DNA of 47,336 nucleotides from Flemingiibacterium sp045534235 (GCA_045534235.1 JAZSJI010000085.1:1-47336); one strand, 5' to 3'; counted from the stretch's first letter, positions 8,251 through 17,704 are shown. Translations and numbers: made by a program. Notes: generated by a model not told the origin, from the sequence alone.

Positions 8251-8285
8251 GGACTCATCCGCCACGGATGAGTCCCGATTTTTTA
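8251..8285 (+). terminator. Terminator of the lysC operon
   Basis: Perfect 11-bp stem GGACTCATCCG / CGGATGAGTCC with a 3-base loop, followed by CGATTTTTTA. The T-run overlaps the stop codon of the convergent GH2 gene. On the minus strand the tail is only TTTC, so it mainly serves the plus strand. Confidence 0.88.
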
Positions 8286-11200
8286 TATGCCTACTGTTTT
8301 TGCATCTGCGTTCCACGCCGAAACACGAATTTTACCTACGTGCTTCCTCATGCTGATTTTGATGTCGCGGCTTTCACCGGGCTCCAGCCAAAAGAAGTTA
8401 TCCTCATAGGTCATAAACTCTTCACTGCCGGGTGCTTCAATCGCAATCTGATATGCCGGCTTGCTGCCTGTGACGGATACGGTCATGACGCCGGTCATGT
8501 CCGTATCGCGCATGAACACCGCTTCGAGTGAGGTTCTTGTATTGCGGACATCCGATATCCACGGTCCGTTTTCAAGATACGGCGTTGACTCACACGGCTC
8601 ACCTGCACGCGGACAGTAGAAGCTGCGAGAAAGGAGTGTGCCGCTGCCGTCAATAAGATCTGCAAGCAGGAAGTATACCTGATCACCTGCATCCTTGGGG
8701 ATAGCATAGCAAAACGCGTCAAAATGCGATACGCCGTCTGCGCAAACGTTTACGCTTTGCGTTTTACTTGCGATGCAGTTAAGACGGATATCGTAAAGGC
8801 GCATATTAAGTGTTGCGCCTGTTAGCGCTAAACCCGTTTCATTATGTACGAACGGTCTTGCTTCAAATGTTGTACCCGGACGGGTGAAGCAATCGTCAAA
8901 GAGTGCACCGACGTGAAGCGGCTCAAATGAGCGTTTTTTGAAATAGTAAGATATTTTCGGTACACCGAAGTAGTCAATGTAGGACCAGCACATGGTATTT
9001 GGATCGCTGACGTTGGCAACCCAGCTCATGGAAAGGGTACAGTCAGGCCACCTTGAGCGCCACCAATCCTGCCCGAACTGTGTGAGCAGTCCTTGCGCCG
9101 TCTGCATATACGAAATGAACTCATGCCAATTTTTCGGAATACCGCAATCGGACATGGGGGGGATTTCGATTTGCATAAGCGCGCGGTTGCCGGTGTTCAG
9201 ATGCGCATCATGGAGCGAATATGCGCTCTCACGGCACTTTACGTCCGAACGTGCCCATTTGTTGTAGCCGTGAAGCTCTGTATTTTCGGGTATATCCGGC
9301 GGAAAGAGTAAAAGCTCTTCTTGCGGGATTATCTTTTTTAGTGTGTCGTAGTGCGGCGGAGTCGCCATGGAAAACTCCGTTACGGCGACGGCATCCTCAT
9401 CCAGATAGTGAGAATAATATTTGTATATTCCGTCTTTACTCCAGTTGACGTCATACGAATGTCTGTCGCCGCCGTGCGGACAGGCACGGTGAAACTCTAT
9501 CTCCGGCATCAGCTCGTTACATATGTCGCGTATCAGGTCAACGATCTCGCGGTTTTCATCGCAATCGGGATCAAATTCGTTGCCTGCGCACAGCATACCG
9601 AGCGAAGCGTGTGTGCGAATGCGCAGCAGATTGGTACGGACAGCTTCCCGAAGTGCCTCGCGGTTTATATTGGTGTAATAGCCGTTCGCCATTAAAAATT
9701 CCTGCCATACCAATATACCGTACTCATCGCACTTTTCATAAAAATCATCCGTTTCGATAAGCCCTGCGCCCCAAGGACGGATAAAGTTCATATTAGCATC
9801 TCTGATGCGTCCGAGCAGTAATTCATAGCGTTCGGGTGTCAGACGCAGAAGAAGGTCTACGGGCATCCAGTTTGAGCCCTTGCCGAAGAACGGCTTCCCA
9901 TTTACAGAGAATATCCAATTGTACTTATTCTCGATGGGGCCCGGATTTGGTGCGGGAAGAGTTTCGAGCTTGCGGATTCCAACGCGGCGGGACAGCGTTG
10001 AGGTGTCAATCACCGTGCCGTCCGACGCACGCAAAGCAGCATCTATACGCACGTCGTAAAGCGGTTGATCTCCGAGCGTATTCGGCCACCACAAAAGCGG
10101 ATTCGTTACCTCAAAGGTGCATTTGTGCTTAAGCGTACCGCACTCTGCCGGCAAGACAGAGCTGCTTTTGTATTCTCTGCCGTCGGGTGAAACCAGGGTG
10201 CACAAAATCTCTGCGGTGTATGATACATCCTCGGGCATGGATACGTCTACTTCCAAGTCACATACAGCTGTGTTTTCTAAAAGACTGCGAGTTGTGAAAT
10301 GCGGATTTACAGCCTTGAAGCCACTGTCAGCCTCCACGGTTACGTTACGCCATATACCGAGCGTTGTGATGTCCATGTTAAAGTGCCATCTGTGTAGGAT
10401 CCACGGCTCGACATTATCATGATATGGGTGCGGAGAGGGTAAAACACATACGATGATTTCGTTGTCCTTGCCGTAGTTTACCTTGTCCGTTATATCAAGC
10501 TCGGGACCTGCCATTGTACCCTCATGGTATCCAAGGCACTCGCCGTTGAGGAAAAAGTATCCGTGGTATGCCACACCGCCGAAGACAAGATTCAGCTTGT
10601 CCCCGCTGTATTCCTCGGGAACTGTAAATGTCTTTTTGTATATCCAGCGCTGTAATTCCGCCCAATATGCCTTTTTGCCGTTATAGCCGTAGTATGGATC
10701 TTCGATAATTCCGGCGTTCAAAAGGGAGGATTGTACTGAACCCGGAATATCGGCGGGTATCCACTTTTCAACACGTTCTATTTCATCGAGAGTCATTTCC
10801 GGACGTCTGTTGAAAACATTCTCCGAAAAATCCTCGCTGAACAGCACAGCTCCGGTTTCAAAATCCGTATAACGGACCTCCCTAAAGCTGCCGCGACCTT
10901 TTTTTGCTTCAAGAAACGTATATCTGCCCTCAAAATGTCCTATTGGAAGCTCGGCTGCATATTTGCCGTCAATAAACAGAATAACGTTTGTATCTTTTAT
11001 GTCAGCGCGAATTGAGTAGGTAACACCTGCCGTAGCACACGTTCCGTCAAGCTCCGTATAAAGCTGCCGTGCGTCACGAAGCCCTGTTTCTATGCGTATG
11101 GGCGTGCCTATCTCAAATACCACAGCATAATGATTCCATCGCTGAATCTCGTAGCACAGACCGACCGCCAGCTTACAGTCATCGTCGAGTGCTTTAAGCG

Positions 11201-11393
11201 TACATTCGAATGTGTACGGCTGCTTTGGAGCGCACTCTGCCCACATCATCGCGCCGTAGCGAGTACGGATGCCGGTTGCCCAGCCGTCCTTTACGCTCCA
11301 GTTTCCGTATGCTGCGCGCCAACGCGTGAGGCAGGATGCATCAGGATACCATCCGAGCTGCCAACCGGTTGATATATCGATCTTTTTAAGCAT
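8283..11393 (-). CDS. Glycoside hydrolase family 2, beta-mannosidase-like, with an N-terminal extra domain
   Basis: A 1036-residue cytoplasmic enzyme without signal peptide. Residues of about 20-190 form an unusual lectin-like beta-sandwich (WSVKDGWATG..., FECTLKALDDDCKLAVGL..., VILFIDGKYAAELPIG). The usual GH2 sugar-binding, Ig-like and TIM-barrel domains follow. The acid/base pair is seen as AGNEFD (Asn605-Glu606), and the probable nucleophile is Glu673 in VTEFSMA. KGSNWMPVD and FIRPWGAG are typical of beta-mannosidases. It probably releases mannose or a related sugar from imported oligosaccharides. The gene starts 8 bases inside the end of the YgjV gene, with AAGGAG at a good distance, so the two form one operon. 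Confidence 0.9.
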   Translation of the reverse strand: MLKKIDISTGWQLGWYPDASCLTRWRAAYGNWSVKDGWATGIRTRYGAMMWAECAPKQPYTFECTLKALDDDCKLAVGLCYEIQRWNHYAVVFEIGTPIRIETGLRDARQLYTELDGTCATAGVTYSIRADIKDTNVILFIDGKYAAELPIGHFEGRYTFLEAKKGRGSFREVRYTDFETGAVLFSEDFSENVFNRRPEMTLDEIERVEKWIPADIPGSVQSSLLNAGIIEDPYYGYNGKKAYWAELQRWIYKKTFTVPEEYSGDKLNLVFGGVAYHGYFFLNGECLGYHEGTMAGPELDITDKVNYGKDNEIIVCVLPSPHPYHDNVEPWILHRWHFNMDITTLGIWRNVTVEADSGFKAVNPHFTTRSLLENTAVCDLEVDVSMPEDVSYTAEILCTLVSPDGREYKSSSVLPAECGTLKHKCTFEVTNPLLWWPNTLGDQPLYDVRIDAALRASDGTVIDTSTLSRRVGIRKLETLPAPNPGPIENKYNWIFSVNGKPFFGKGSNWMPVDLLLRLTPERYELLLGRIRDANMNFIRPWGAGLIETDDFYEKCDEYGILVWQEFLMANGYYTNINREALREAVRTNLLRIRTHASLGMLCAGNEFDPDCDENREIVDLIRDICNELMPEIEFHRACPHGGDRHSYDVNWSKDGIYKYYSHYLDEDAVAVTEFSMATPPHYDTLKKIIPQEELLLFPPDIPENTELHGYNKWARSDVKCRESAYSLHDAHLNTGNRALMQIEIPPMSDCGIPKNWHEFISYMQTAQGLLTQFGQDWWRSRWPDCTLSMSWVANVSDPNTMCWSYIDYFGVPKISYYFKKRSFEPLHVGALFDDCFTRPGTTFEARPFVHNETGLALTGATLNMRLYDIRLNCIASKTQSVNVCADGVSHFDAFCYAIPKDAGDQVYFLLADLIDGSGTLLSRSFYCPRAGEPCESTPYLENGPWISDVRNTRTSLEAVFMRDTDMTGVMTVSVTGSKPAYQIAIEAPGSEEFMTYEDNFFWLEPGESRDIKISMRKHVGKIRVSAWNADAKTVGI

Positions 11394-11910
11394 TGTTTTT
11401 CTCCTTGTCGGGGCGTTTCGTTCTGTATCGGTAAAGACCTATGATTGATGAGGTTATTGCTATCACCTCGTTGACTGCCGCACCGTATGCGCTGAAATAT
11501 ATGTCATACAGAAGAACTAACGTTGAGGTAACGATAATGCTTCTCCGTAAATTTTGAACGTTTGGGAAATATAAAAACAGCGTATTGACCGCCAAGGCAA
11601 CGATCAGCAGGAGTGAAACAGGTCCTTGCCAGGTTACGGCGCCTGCCGCAATCATAACGCCCGCAAGCACGTACGGCCAGAATGAATATGAGAAAATCTT
11701 CAGATTCTTTTTGTAAATTATAAAGTTTCTCAAAATGCAGATGATATTCAAAAGTAATCCGGAGTATGCGCCGAGCAAAAGATAGCTTATGCATAGGCTC
11801 GCTGATAATAAGGTCTGCACGGTAAGTACGGTTTTGTGCTCCTTGCACTGATATGAGATAAACGCAAATATTACCGCAAACCAACCGATTATTTGTCCTG
11901 CAAGAATCAT
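11386..11910 (-). CDS. YgjV-family inner membrane protein (copy 1)
   Basis: A 174-residue protein of about six hydrophobic helices, starting MILAGQIIGWFAVIFAFISY. It has the family's early FxSYQxK segment (FAFISYQCKEHK) and a final loop of the form IGLYRYR. Function of the family is unknown. It leads the operon with the GH2 enzyme, overlapping it by 8 bases, so a role in sugar uptake or response is possible but not shown. The start follows AAGGAG at 8 bases. A related copy lies at 42409-42942, next to a HerA-like ATPase. Confidence 0.82.
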   Translation of the reverse strand: MILAGQIIGWFAVIFAFISYQCKEHKTVLTVQTLLSASLCISYLLLGAYSGLLLNIICILRNFIIYKKNLKIFSYSFWPYVLAGVMIAAGAVTWQGPVSLLLIVALAVNTLFLYFPNVQNLRRSIIVTSTLVLLYDIYFSAYGAAVNEVIAITSSIIGLYRYRTKRPDKEKNNA

Positions 11911-11961
11911 ACTGAAAATCTCCTTGTTGTGTTTTTATGGATAAAACCACAGTCTAAATAT

Positions 11962-11989
11962 ATTATACATGCCTTTTATGATTTGTCAA
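11962..11989 (-). promoter_or_regulatory. Promoter of the YgjV-GH2 operon
   Basis: On the minus strand TTGACA (11984-11989), a 16-bp spacer and TATAAT (11962-11967). It is divergent from the uvrB promoter about 40 bp away. No obvious operator palindrome is seen between them. Confidence 0.82.
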
Positions 11990-12028
11990 TATAAATTCAC
12001 TTGTCCAAGCGGAAATTTTTTCGCCGCC

Positions 12029-12057
12029 TTTACTTTTATTACGTTTTGTGATATACT
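12029..12057 (+). promoter_or_regulatory. Promoter of uvrB-uvrA
   Basis: TTTACT (12029-12034), a 17-bp spacer and TATACT (12052-12057). The -35 box is moderate. I saw no Firmicutes-type LexA box (CGAAC-N4-GTTCG) around it, so SOS control is not evident. Confidence 0.65.
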
Positions 12058-12102
12058 TTAAGTATACGGCATGTCCGCAGCGATAATTTTAGGGAGGCAG
12101 TT

Positions 12103-14091
12103 ATGGATAGATTTAAGCTTCATTCTCCGTATAAACCGACAGGCGATCAGCCTGCCGCTATCGAGCGCCTCTCTGCAGGCGTGCTTGCAGGTATGAAAAA
12201 TCAGACGCTTCTCGGTGTTACCGGCTCGGGTAAGACCTTTACAATGGCGAACATCATCGCCGAGGTCAACCGCCCGACGCTCGTTCTTGCACATAACAAA
12301 ACCCTCGCGGCACAGCTTTGTTCAGAGTTTCGCGAGTTCTTCCCCGAGAATGCCGTGGAGTTTTTCGTGTCGTACTACGACTACTATCAGCCCGAGGCTT
12401 ATATTCCGGGTAAGGATATGTATATAGAAAAGGACAGCTCGGTCAACGACGAGATAGATATGCTCCGTCACAGCGCGACGAGTGCGCTTTTTGAGCGGCG
12501 CGACGTTATTATTGTGTCGAGCGTGTCGTGCATCTACTCGCTTGGTGATCCGGCGGAGTATCAGTCGATGTTTATCGCGGTACGCCCCGGTATGGTTATG
12601 GAGCGCGACGAGTTTACAAGGCGGCTTATTTCGATGTCCTATGACCGCAACGATATGAACTTTGTGCGTGACAAATTCAGAGTGCGCGGCGACGTTGTTG
12701 AGGTGCTTCCTGCATCGAGCGGCGATAAGGCGATACGCGTGGAATTTTTCGGTGACGAGATCGAGCGCGTGTCCGAAATAAACACCGTTACGGGCGAGCT
12801 GCTTCGCACGCTTTCATACGCGGCGATATACCCCGCGACGCACTATGCGGTGTCAGATGAGCGCCGTGAGAAGGCGCTACGTGAGATAGAGGAGGAGCTT
12901 GTAGAGCGAGTGGACTTCTTTCGCTCACAGAATAAGTTACTTGAAGCACAGCGCATCGAGGAGCGTACGCGGTATGATCTTGAAATGCTCCGTGAGATCG
13001 GATTCTGCTCGGGCGTTGAAAACTATTCGCGCGTTATGGCAGGACGCGAGCCCGGCTCGACGCCGTACACTCTGCTTGACTATTTCCCGAAGGATTTTCT
13101 CCTGTTCGTTGACGAGTCACACGTTACTCTGCCGCAGGTCAAGGGTATGAGCGGCGGCGATCGCGCGAGAAAAAAGAACCTCGTCGAGTTCGGCTTCCGA
13201 CTTCCGTCGGCGTTTGACAACAGACCGCTCTTTTTCGACGAGTTTGAAAGTAAGATAAACCAAGCTATATTCGTCAGCGCAACCCCTGCGGAGTATGAAA
13301 AGACACATTCCGAGCAGACGGTTGAGCAGATAATCCGCCCGACGGGACTTCTTGATCCTGAGGTAGAGGTGCGCCCTGTTGAAGGACAGATCGACGACCT
13401 TATAGGCGAGATAAACGCGCGTGTCGAGCGCGGCGAGAGGGTGCTTATAACCACGCTCACGAAGAAAATGGCAGAGGATCTCACCGAGTATCTCGAAATG
13501 AACCTTATAAAGGTTAAGTATATCCACCACAACATTGAAACGATGGAGCGCAGCGAGATAATACGCGATCTGCGCCTTGGCGTTTTCGACGTGCTCGTGG
13601 GAATCAACCTGCTTCGTGAGGGACTTGACATTCCCGAGGGGTCGCTCGTTGCGATACTCGATGCGGACAAGGAGGGCTTCCTTCGCTCTGAAACCTCGCT
13701 TATACAGACGATAGGTCGTGCTGCGCGTAACTCGGACGGTAAGGTTATAATGTACGCTGATACAGTAACTCCGTCAATGCGTGCGGCTATCGACGAAACC
13801 AACCGCCGCCGCGAGCTTCAGAAAGCTTATAACGATGCTAACGGTATCACGCCGCAGACTATTAAAAAGAGTGTGCGCGATCTTATAGAGATCGGCAAGA
13901 AGGAAGCGGAGGCATCGCCCGAAAAACGCTTCAAGGAAGCTATCGCGGACAAGAAAAAGCTCACGAAGGACGAGCGTCAGGCGCTAATCGACGAGCTTAC
14001 GGTCGAAATGCGTGCGGCGGCAAAGAAGCTCGAATTCGAGCGCGCCGCGTACCTGCGTGACAAGATAAAGAATTTGCAGGGAATTATTTAA
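12103..14091 (+). CDS. uvrB: Excinuclease ABC subunit B
   Basis: Damage-verifying helicase of nucleotide excision repair, loaded by UvrA and partner of UvrC. Full length at 662 residues. Visible parts are SPYKPTGDQP, Walker A GVTGSGKT (38-45), the damage-probing beta-hairpin region SYYDYYQPEAYIP, helicase motifs (VDESH, GINLLREGLDIPE, QTIGRAARN), and the C-terminal UVR domain (DELTVEMRAAAKKLEFERAA) that contacts UvrC. The start follows AGGGAGG. uvrA begins 15 bases after the stop, a common Firmicutes arrangement. uvrC is not in the window. Confidence 0.98.
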   Translation: MDRFKLHSPYKPTGDQPAAIERLSAGVLAGMKNQTLLGVTGSGKTFTMANIIAEVNRPTLVLAHNKTLAAQLCSEFREFFPENAVEFFVSYYDYYQPEAYIPGKDMYIEKDSSVNDEIDMLRHSATSALFERRDVIIVSSVSCIYSLGDPAEYQSMFIAVRPGMVMERDEFTRRLISMSYDRNDMNFVRDKFRVRGDVVEVLPASSGDKAIRVEFFGDEIERVSEINTVTGELLRTLSYAAIYPATHYAVSDERREKALREIEEELVERVDFFRSQNKLLEAQRIEERTRYDLEMLREIGFCSGVENYSRVMAGREPGSTPYTLLDYFPKDFLLFVDESHVTLPQVKGMSGGDRARKKNLVEFGFRLPSAFDNRPLFFDEFESKINQAIFVSATPAEYEKTHSEQTVEQIIRPTGLLDPEVEVRPVEGQIDDLIGEINARVERGERVLITTLTKKMAEDLTEYLEMNLIKVKYIHHNIETMERSEIIRDLRLGVFDVLVGINLLREGLDIPEGSLVAILDADKEGFLRSETSLIQTIGRAARNSDGKVIMYADTVTPSMRAAIDETNRRRELQKAYNDANGITPQTIKKSVRDLIEIGKKEAEASPEKRFKEAIADKKKLTKDERQALIDELTVEMRAAAKKLEFERAAYLRDKIKNLQGII

Positions 14092-14106
14092 ATTCAGGAG
14101 TAAACA

Positions 14107-16944
14107 ATGGCAGATTTAATTATGCGCGGTGTTCGCGTACACAATCTAAAGGACGTTGATTTAACGATTCCGCGCGACAAGCTTGTGGTGCTTACGGGAC
14201 TTTCCGGTTCGGGCAAATCCTCACTTGCGTTTGATACTATCTACGCCGAGGGACACCGCCGCTTCGTCGAGTCCTTGTCGAGCTATGCGAGAATGTTTTT
14301 AGGTCAGCTTGACAAGCCCGATCTCGACTCTATCGAAGGGCTTTCACCCGCGATATCAATAGATCAGAAAACAACGTCCAAAAACCCGCGATCGACCGTG
14401 GGTACGGTCACTGAGATATATGACTACCTGCGTTTGCTTTACGCGCGCGTGGGTATACCGCACTGCCCCGTATGCGGCAAGGAGATACGTCAGCAAACGG
14501 TCGATCAGATAATCGACCGCATAATGACGCTTCCAGAGGGCACGCGCTTTATGGTGCTCGCGCCTATGGTGCGCGGCAAAAAGGGTATGCACGAAAAGAT
14601 ATTCGAGGACGCGAAAAAGAGCGGCTATGTTCGTGTGCGTGTGGACGGAGCCATGTATGACCTTGGCGAGGAGATAAAGCTCGACAAAAATATCAAGCAT
14701 ACCGTGGAAATAGTCGTCGATCGACTCGTACGCCGCGAGGATATGCGCTCACGACTTGCGGACTCGGTTGAAACCGCACTTGCACTGACTGACGGCAACC
14801 TTGTCGTTTCGGTAGTGCTTCGCGACGGGGAAGAGTTCGAGGGTGAAACGGAAATGTCATTCTCGCAGAGTTATGCGTGCGAGGAGCACGGTATAAGCGT
14901 GGGTGAGCTGTCGCCGCGAATGTTCTCTTTCAACAATCCGTTCGGTGCGTGCGAGAGATGCGCGGGACTTGGCGAAATGAGAACCGTATCCGCAGAGAAG
15001 GTCGTACCCGACAAATCGCTGTCGCTTCGCGAGGGCGCCATTGCCGTCAACGGCTTTAAGTCGCTCGATGAGCAGAGCTGGAACGGACCGCTTTTCGAGG
15101 CGGTTGCCAAAAAGCACGGCTTCACGCTTGATATGCCGCTTTGCGAGTACACGGACAAGCAGTTAAAGGTGCTGCTATACGGCTCGGGTAACGAGCTTTA
15201 TGAAATAACCCGATACTGGGAGGGCGTCGCAAAGCATCAGCGCGTCAAGTTCGACGGCGTGGTGAATATGATACAGCAGCGCTTCGACCAGTCACAGCAC
15301 GAGTACTACGAGGAATTTATCGAGGATACGCCGTGTCCCGACTGTCACGGCAAGCGCCTTAACCCGATGTCGCTTGCGGTTACGGTCGGCGGTATAAATA
15401 TTGACGATTTTTGCCGTATGTCTGTATCAAAGGCGCTCGAGTTTGTAAACGGCCTCACGTTCACCGAAACCGAGATGACTATCGCACGAGAGATAATTAA
15501 AGAGGTGAAATCTCGCCTCGGATTTCTCGAGAGCGTCGGACTTGAATATCTCACGCTCGCGCGCAAGGCAGGCACGCTGTCGGGCGGCGAGGCACAGCGC
15601 ATACGTCTTGCGACGCAGATAGGCTCATCGCTTATGGGTGTGCTTTACATCCTCGACGAGCCGAGCATCGGTCTGCATCAGCGTGACAACTCCAAGCTTA
15701 TCGCGACGCTTAAGCGTCTGCGTGACGCGGGCAACAGCCTTATAGTCGTCGAGCACGACGAGGAAACGATGGAGTCGTCCGACTACATCGTCGACATTGG
15801 ACCGGGTGCAGGCATACACGGCGGAGAGATAGTCGCCGCAGGTACGCCTGACGAGATCAAGGCGCACCCGACCTCCATTACGGGCGCATATTTGTCGGGC
15901 AGGGAAAAGATAGCCGTTCCGGTGCTTCGCCGTTCGGGTAACGGAAAATTCCTCAAGGTTGTCGGCGCACAGCAGAACAACCTCAAAAATATAGACGTAA
16001 AAATCCCTCTCGGACTTTTCTGCTGTGTTACGGGCGTATCAGGCTCGGGCAAATCCTCGCTCGTGAACTCGATACTTTACCAGGTGCTCGCTCACGAGCT
16101 TAACCGCGCGCACACTTATCCCGGCAGGCACAAGCGCATCGAGGGCATAGAAAATCTCGATAAGATAATCGCCATCGACCAAAGCCCGATAGGGCGTACG
16201 CCGCGCTCAAATCCGGCTACGTATACGGGACTTTTCACCGATATACGCGAGCTTTTCGCCAAAACGACCGACGCAAAAATGCGCGGCTATACGTCGGGGC
16301 GCTTCTCGTTCAACGTGAAGGGCGGACGCTGTGAGGCGTGCGAGGGCGACGGAGTCAAGTGCATCGAGATGCACTTTTTGCCCGACGTTTACGTCACCTG
16401 CGACGTATGTATGGGCAAGCGCTACAACCGCGACACGCTCGAGGTTAAATACAAGGGCAAGAATATATCCGACGTGCTTGAGATGACCGTCGAGGAGGGG
16501 CTTGAGTTCTTCGCGCACCTGCCGCGTCTTGCGCGCAAGCTTCAGACTCTCTTTGACGTAGGACTCGGTTATATCAAGATAGGTCAGTCATCGACCACTC
16601 TTTCGGGCGGTGAGGCACAGCGCGTCAAGCTTGCAACCGAGCTTGCAAAGCGCTCTACGGGCAAGACTATCTATATCCTCGACGAGCCGACGACGGGACT
16701 TCATATGGCGGACGTCAAGAAGCTTATCGAGGTGCTTCAGCGACTTGTCGACGCAGGTAATACGGTGCTCGTTATCGAGCATAACCTCGATATGATAAAG
16801 ACTGCCGACTATATCATCGACCTCGGTCCCGAGGGCGGTGACGGAGGCGGCGAGGTCATCGCGACGGGTACGCCCGAGGAGGTTGCCGAGTGCGAGCGCT
16901 CGTACACGGGACAGTATTTGAAGAAGATAATGAAGAAAAAATAA
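14107..16944 (+). CDS. uvrA: Excinuclease ABC subunit A
   Basis: ABC-type ATPase dimer that scans DNA for bulky lesions and loads UvrB. Full length at 945 residues with two ABC modules. Each has a Walker A motif (GLSGSGKSSLAF near residue 32, GVSGSGKSSLV near 640) and a signature LSGGEAQR. Zinc modules are visible at CPVCGKEI, CERCAGLG with CPDCHGKRLNP, and CEACEGDG with CDVCMGKRYN. The ribosome site is CAGGAG. It is the second gene of the uvrBA operon and is followed at once by a strong terminator. Confidence 0.98.
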   Translation: MADLIMRGVRVHNLKDVDLTIPRDKLVVLTGLSGSGKSSLAFDTIYAEGHRRFVESLSSYARMFLGQLDKPDLDSIEGLSPAISIDQKTTSKNPRSTVGTVTEIYDYLRLLYARVGIPHCPVCGKEIRQQTVDQIIDRIMTLPEGTRFMVLAPMVRGKKGMHEKIFEDAKKSGYVRVRVDGAMYDLGEEIKLDKNIKHTVEIVVDRLVRREDMRSRLADSVETALALTDGNLVVSVVLRDGEEFEGETEMSFSQSYACEEHGISVGELSPRMFSFNNPFGACERCAGLGEMRTVSAEKVVPDKSLSLREGAIAVNGFKSLDEQSWNGPLFEAVAKKHGFTLDMPLCEYTDKQLKVLLYGSGNELYEITRYWEGVAKHQRVKFDGVVNMIQQRFDQSQHEYYEEFIEDTPCPDCHGKRLNPMSLAVTVGGINIDDFCRMSVSKALEFVNGLTFTETEMTIAREIIKEVKSRLGFLESVGLEYLTLARKAGTLSGGEAQRIRLATQIGSSLMGVLYILDEPSIGLHQRDNSKLIATLKRLRDAGNSLIVVEHDEETMESSDYIVDIGPGAGIHGGEIVAAGTPDEIKAHPTSITGAYLSGREKIAVPVLRRSGNGKFLKVVGAQQNNLKNIDVKIPLGLFCCVTGVSGSGKSSLVNSILYQVLAHELNRAHTYPGRHKRIEGIENLDKIIAIDQSPIGRTPRSNPATYTGLFTDIRELFAKTTDAKMRGYTSGRFSFNVKGGRCEACEGDGVKCIEMHFLPDVYVTCDVCMGKRYNRDTLEVKYKGKNISDVLEMTVEEGLEFFAHLPRLARKLQTLFDVGLGYIKIGQSSTTLSGGEAQRVKLATELAKRSTGKTIYILDEPTTGLHMADVKKLIEVLQRLVDAGNTVLVIEHNLDMIKTADYIIDLGPEGGDGGGEVIATGTPEEVAECERSYTGQYLKKIMKKK

Positions 16945-16949
16945 AAAGT

Positions 16950-16979
16950 GGCTGTTGCGCTTGGCGCAACAGCCTTTTT
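16950..16979 (+). terminator. Bidirectional terminator between uvrA and the 76-residue genes
   Basis: Perfect 11-bp stem GGCTGTTGCGC / GCGCAACAGCC with a TTG loop and T5. On the minus strand it is followed by ACTTTTTATTTTTT, so it serves the convergent genes too. Confidence 0.92.
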
Positions 16980-17210
16980 CTACGCACACGCAAGGTCGGA
17001 CACAGCAGCGTCGAGCTGTTCGGGCGAGAGGGCGAGGACGTTTATGAGGTCGACGAACCATTCAATCGCGTCACGTGCGCGGAAAATATCAGGTATGACT
17101 CGCTCGGGCGTGAGCGAGCCTTTTCTGTATACGGCAATGCCCCATACCCGGCGCATATTACCGCGCTCGTCGAAGGTGGTGGTTGCGTGAGTTGTGTAAA
17201 AATACTTCAT
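16980..17210 (-). CDS. Small conserved protein, tandem paralogue 1 (76 residues, possibly DUF6514-like)
   Basis: Soluble acidic protein of 76 residues with pattern MKYFYTTHATTTFDERGN, GIAVY, VIPDIF, then a helix ending LNVLALSPEQLDAAVSDLA; the GIA-(V/A)-Y strand and the IPDIF turn are shared with its neighbour. The overall plan (short beta-hairpin, GIAxY strand, DI turn, C-terminal helix with an LSPxHLxD-type end) recalls the small Clostridia family I know as DUF6514; this assignment is from memory and unsure. Function unknown. It follows its paralogue by 24 bases with AAGGAG before the ATG, so both are one operon. Confidence 0.75.
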   Translation of the reverse strand: MKYFYTTHATTTFDERGNMRRVWGIAVYRKGSLTPERVIPDIFRARDAIEWFVDLINVLALSPEQLDAAVSDLACA

Positions 17211-17234
17211 AACATTCTCCTTCGTAAAATTTTT

Positions 17235-17465
17235 TTATGCGTTGACGACGTCGTAAACTACGTCGTCAAGGTGGTCTATGTCAAGCCCGAGCACGTTGCA
17301 GGCACGGATGAAGCTTTCGGCCTCGCCGCGATCTGTGAAGATATCGGGGATAGCGCGGCAGGGAACGGTATCGCCCGATTTGTAGGCCGCGATGCCGAAT
17401 GTGGTCTGTGCGATGCCGTCCTCCGTTATGATAGTCGATTCCGTGAGCTTGTAAACGTAGTGCAT
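17235..17465 (-). CDS. Small conserved protein, tandem paralogue 2 (76 residues, possibly DUF6514-like)
   Basis: Same length and plan as the downstream protein: MHYVYKLTESTIITEDG, GIAAY, AIPDIFTDRGEAESFI, then NVLGLDIDHLDDVVYDVV. The shared GIA-(V/A)-Y, IPDIF and NVL-x-L blocks show that the two genes arose by tandem duplication, followed by strong divergence elsewhere. It has its own promoter (TTGATT, 17 bp, TATCAT) and an AGGAG ribosome site. The IPDIF(T)D and helix pattern favour a small regulatory or adaptor protein, but nothing in the sequence proves a role. Confidence 0.77.
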   Translation of the reverse strand: MHYVYKLTESTIITEDGIAQTTFGIAAYKSGDTVPCRAIPDIFTDRGEAESFIRACNVLGLDIDHLDDVVYDVVNA

Positions 17466-17513
17466 TTTTATTTCTCCTAACTGTAAAAAATTAATAAATT
17501 TGTCAGTAAATAT

Positions 17514-17542
17514 ATGATACTATAAAATGCTGTAAAAATCAA
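17514..17542 (-). promoter_or_regulatory. Promoter of the paired 76-residue genes
   Basis: On the minus strand TTGATT (17537-17542), 17 bp, TATCAT (17514-17519). Between it and the terminator at 17705 are about 160 AT-rich bases in which I see no gene. They hold only an imperfect inverted repeat near 17660-17690. Confidence 0.6.
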
Positions 17543-17704
17543 TAGAAAAAGTAAAAAATGTATCAAGATTCGTGAGCGGATTTCGACAAAAATAGACAGT
17601 TTGTACAATGCGAGCATACAGCGTGACGAAAATAGTCGATTGCTGTAAATATTTCACATAAGACTCATTCCAAAATTGGGAAAATGTGTCATGAGGATAA
17701 GGAG

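Noticed and set aside
12029..12102. LexA/SOS operator before uvrB
   Set aside because: No CGAAC-N4-GTTCG-like sequence on either strand in the promoter region.
17561..17700. A short ORF near 17609 (17 codons)
   Set aside because: No ribosome site and no conserved feature; the stretch is treated as non-coding.
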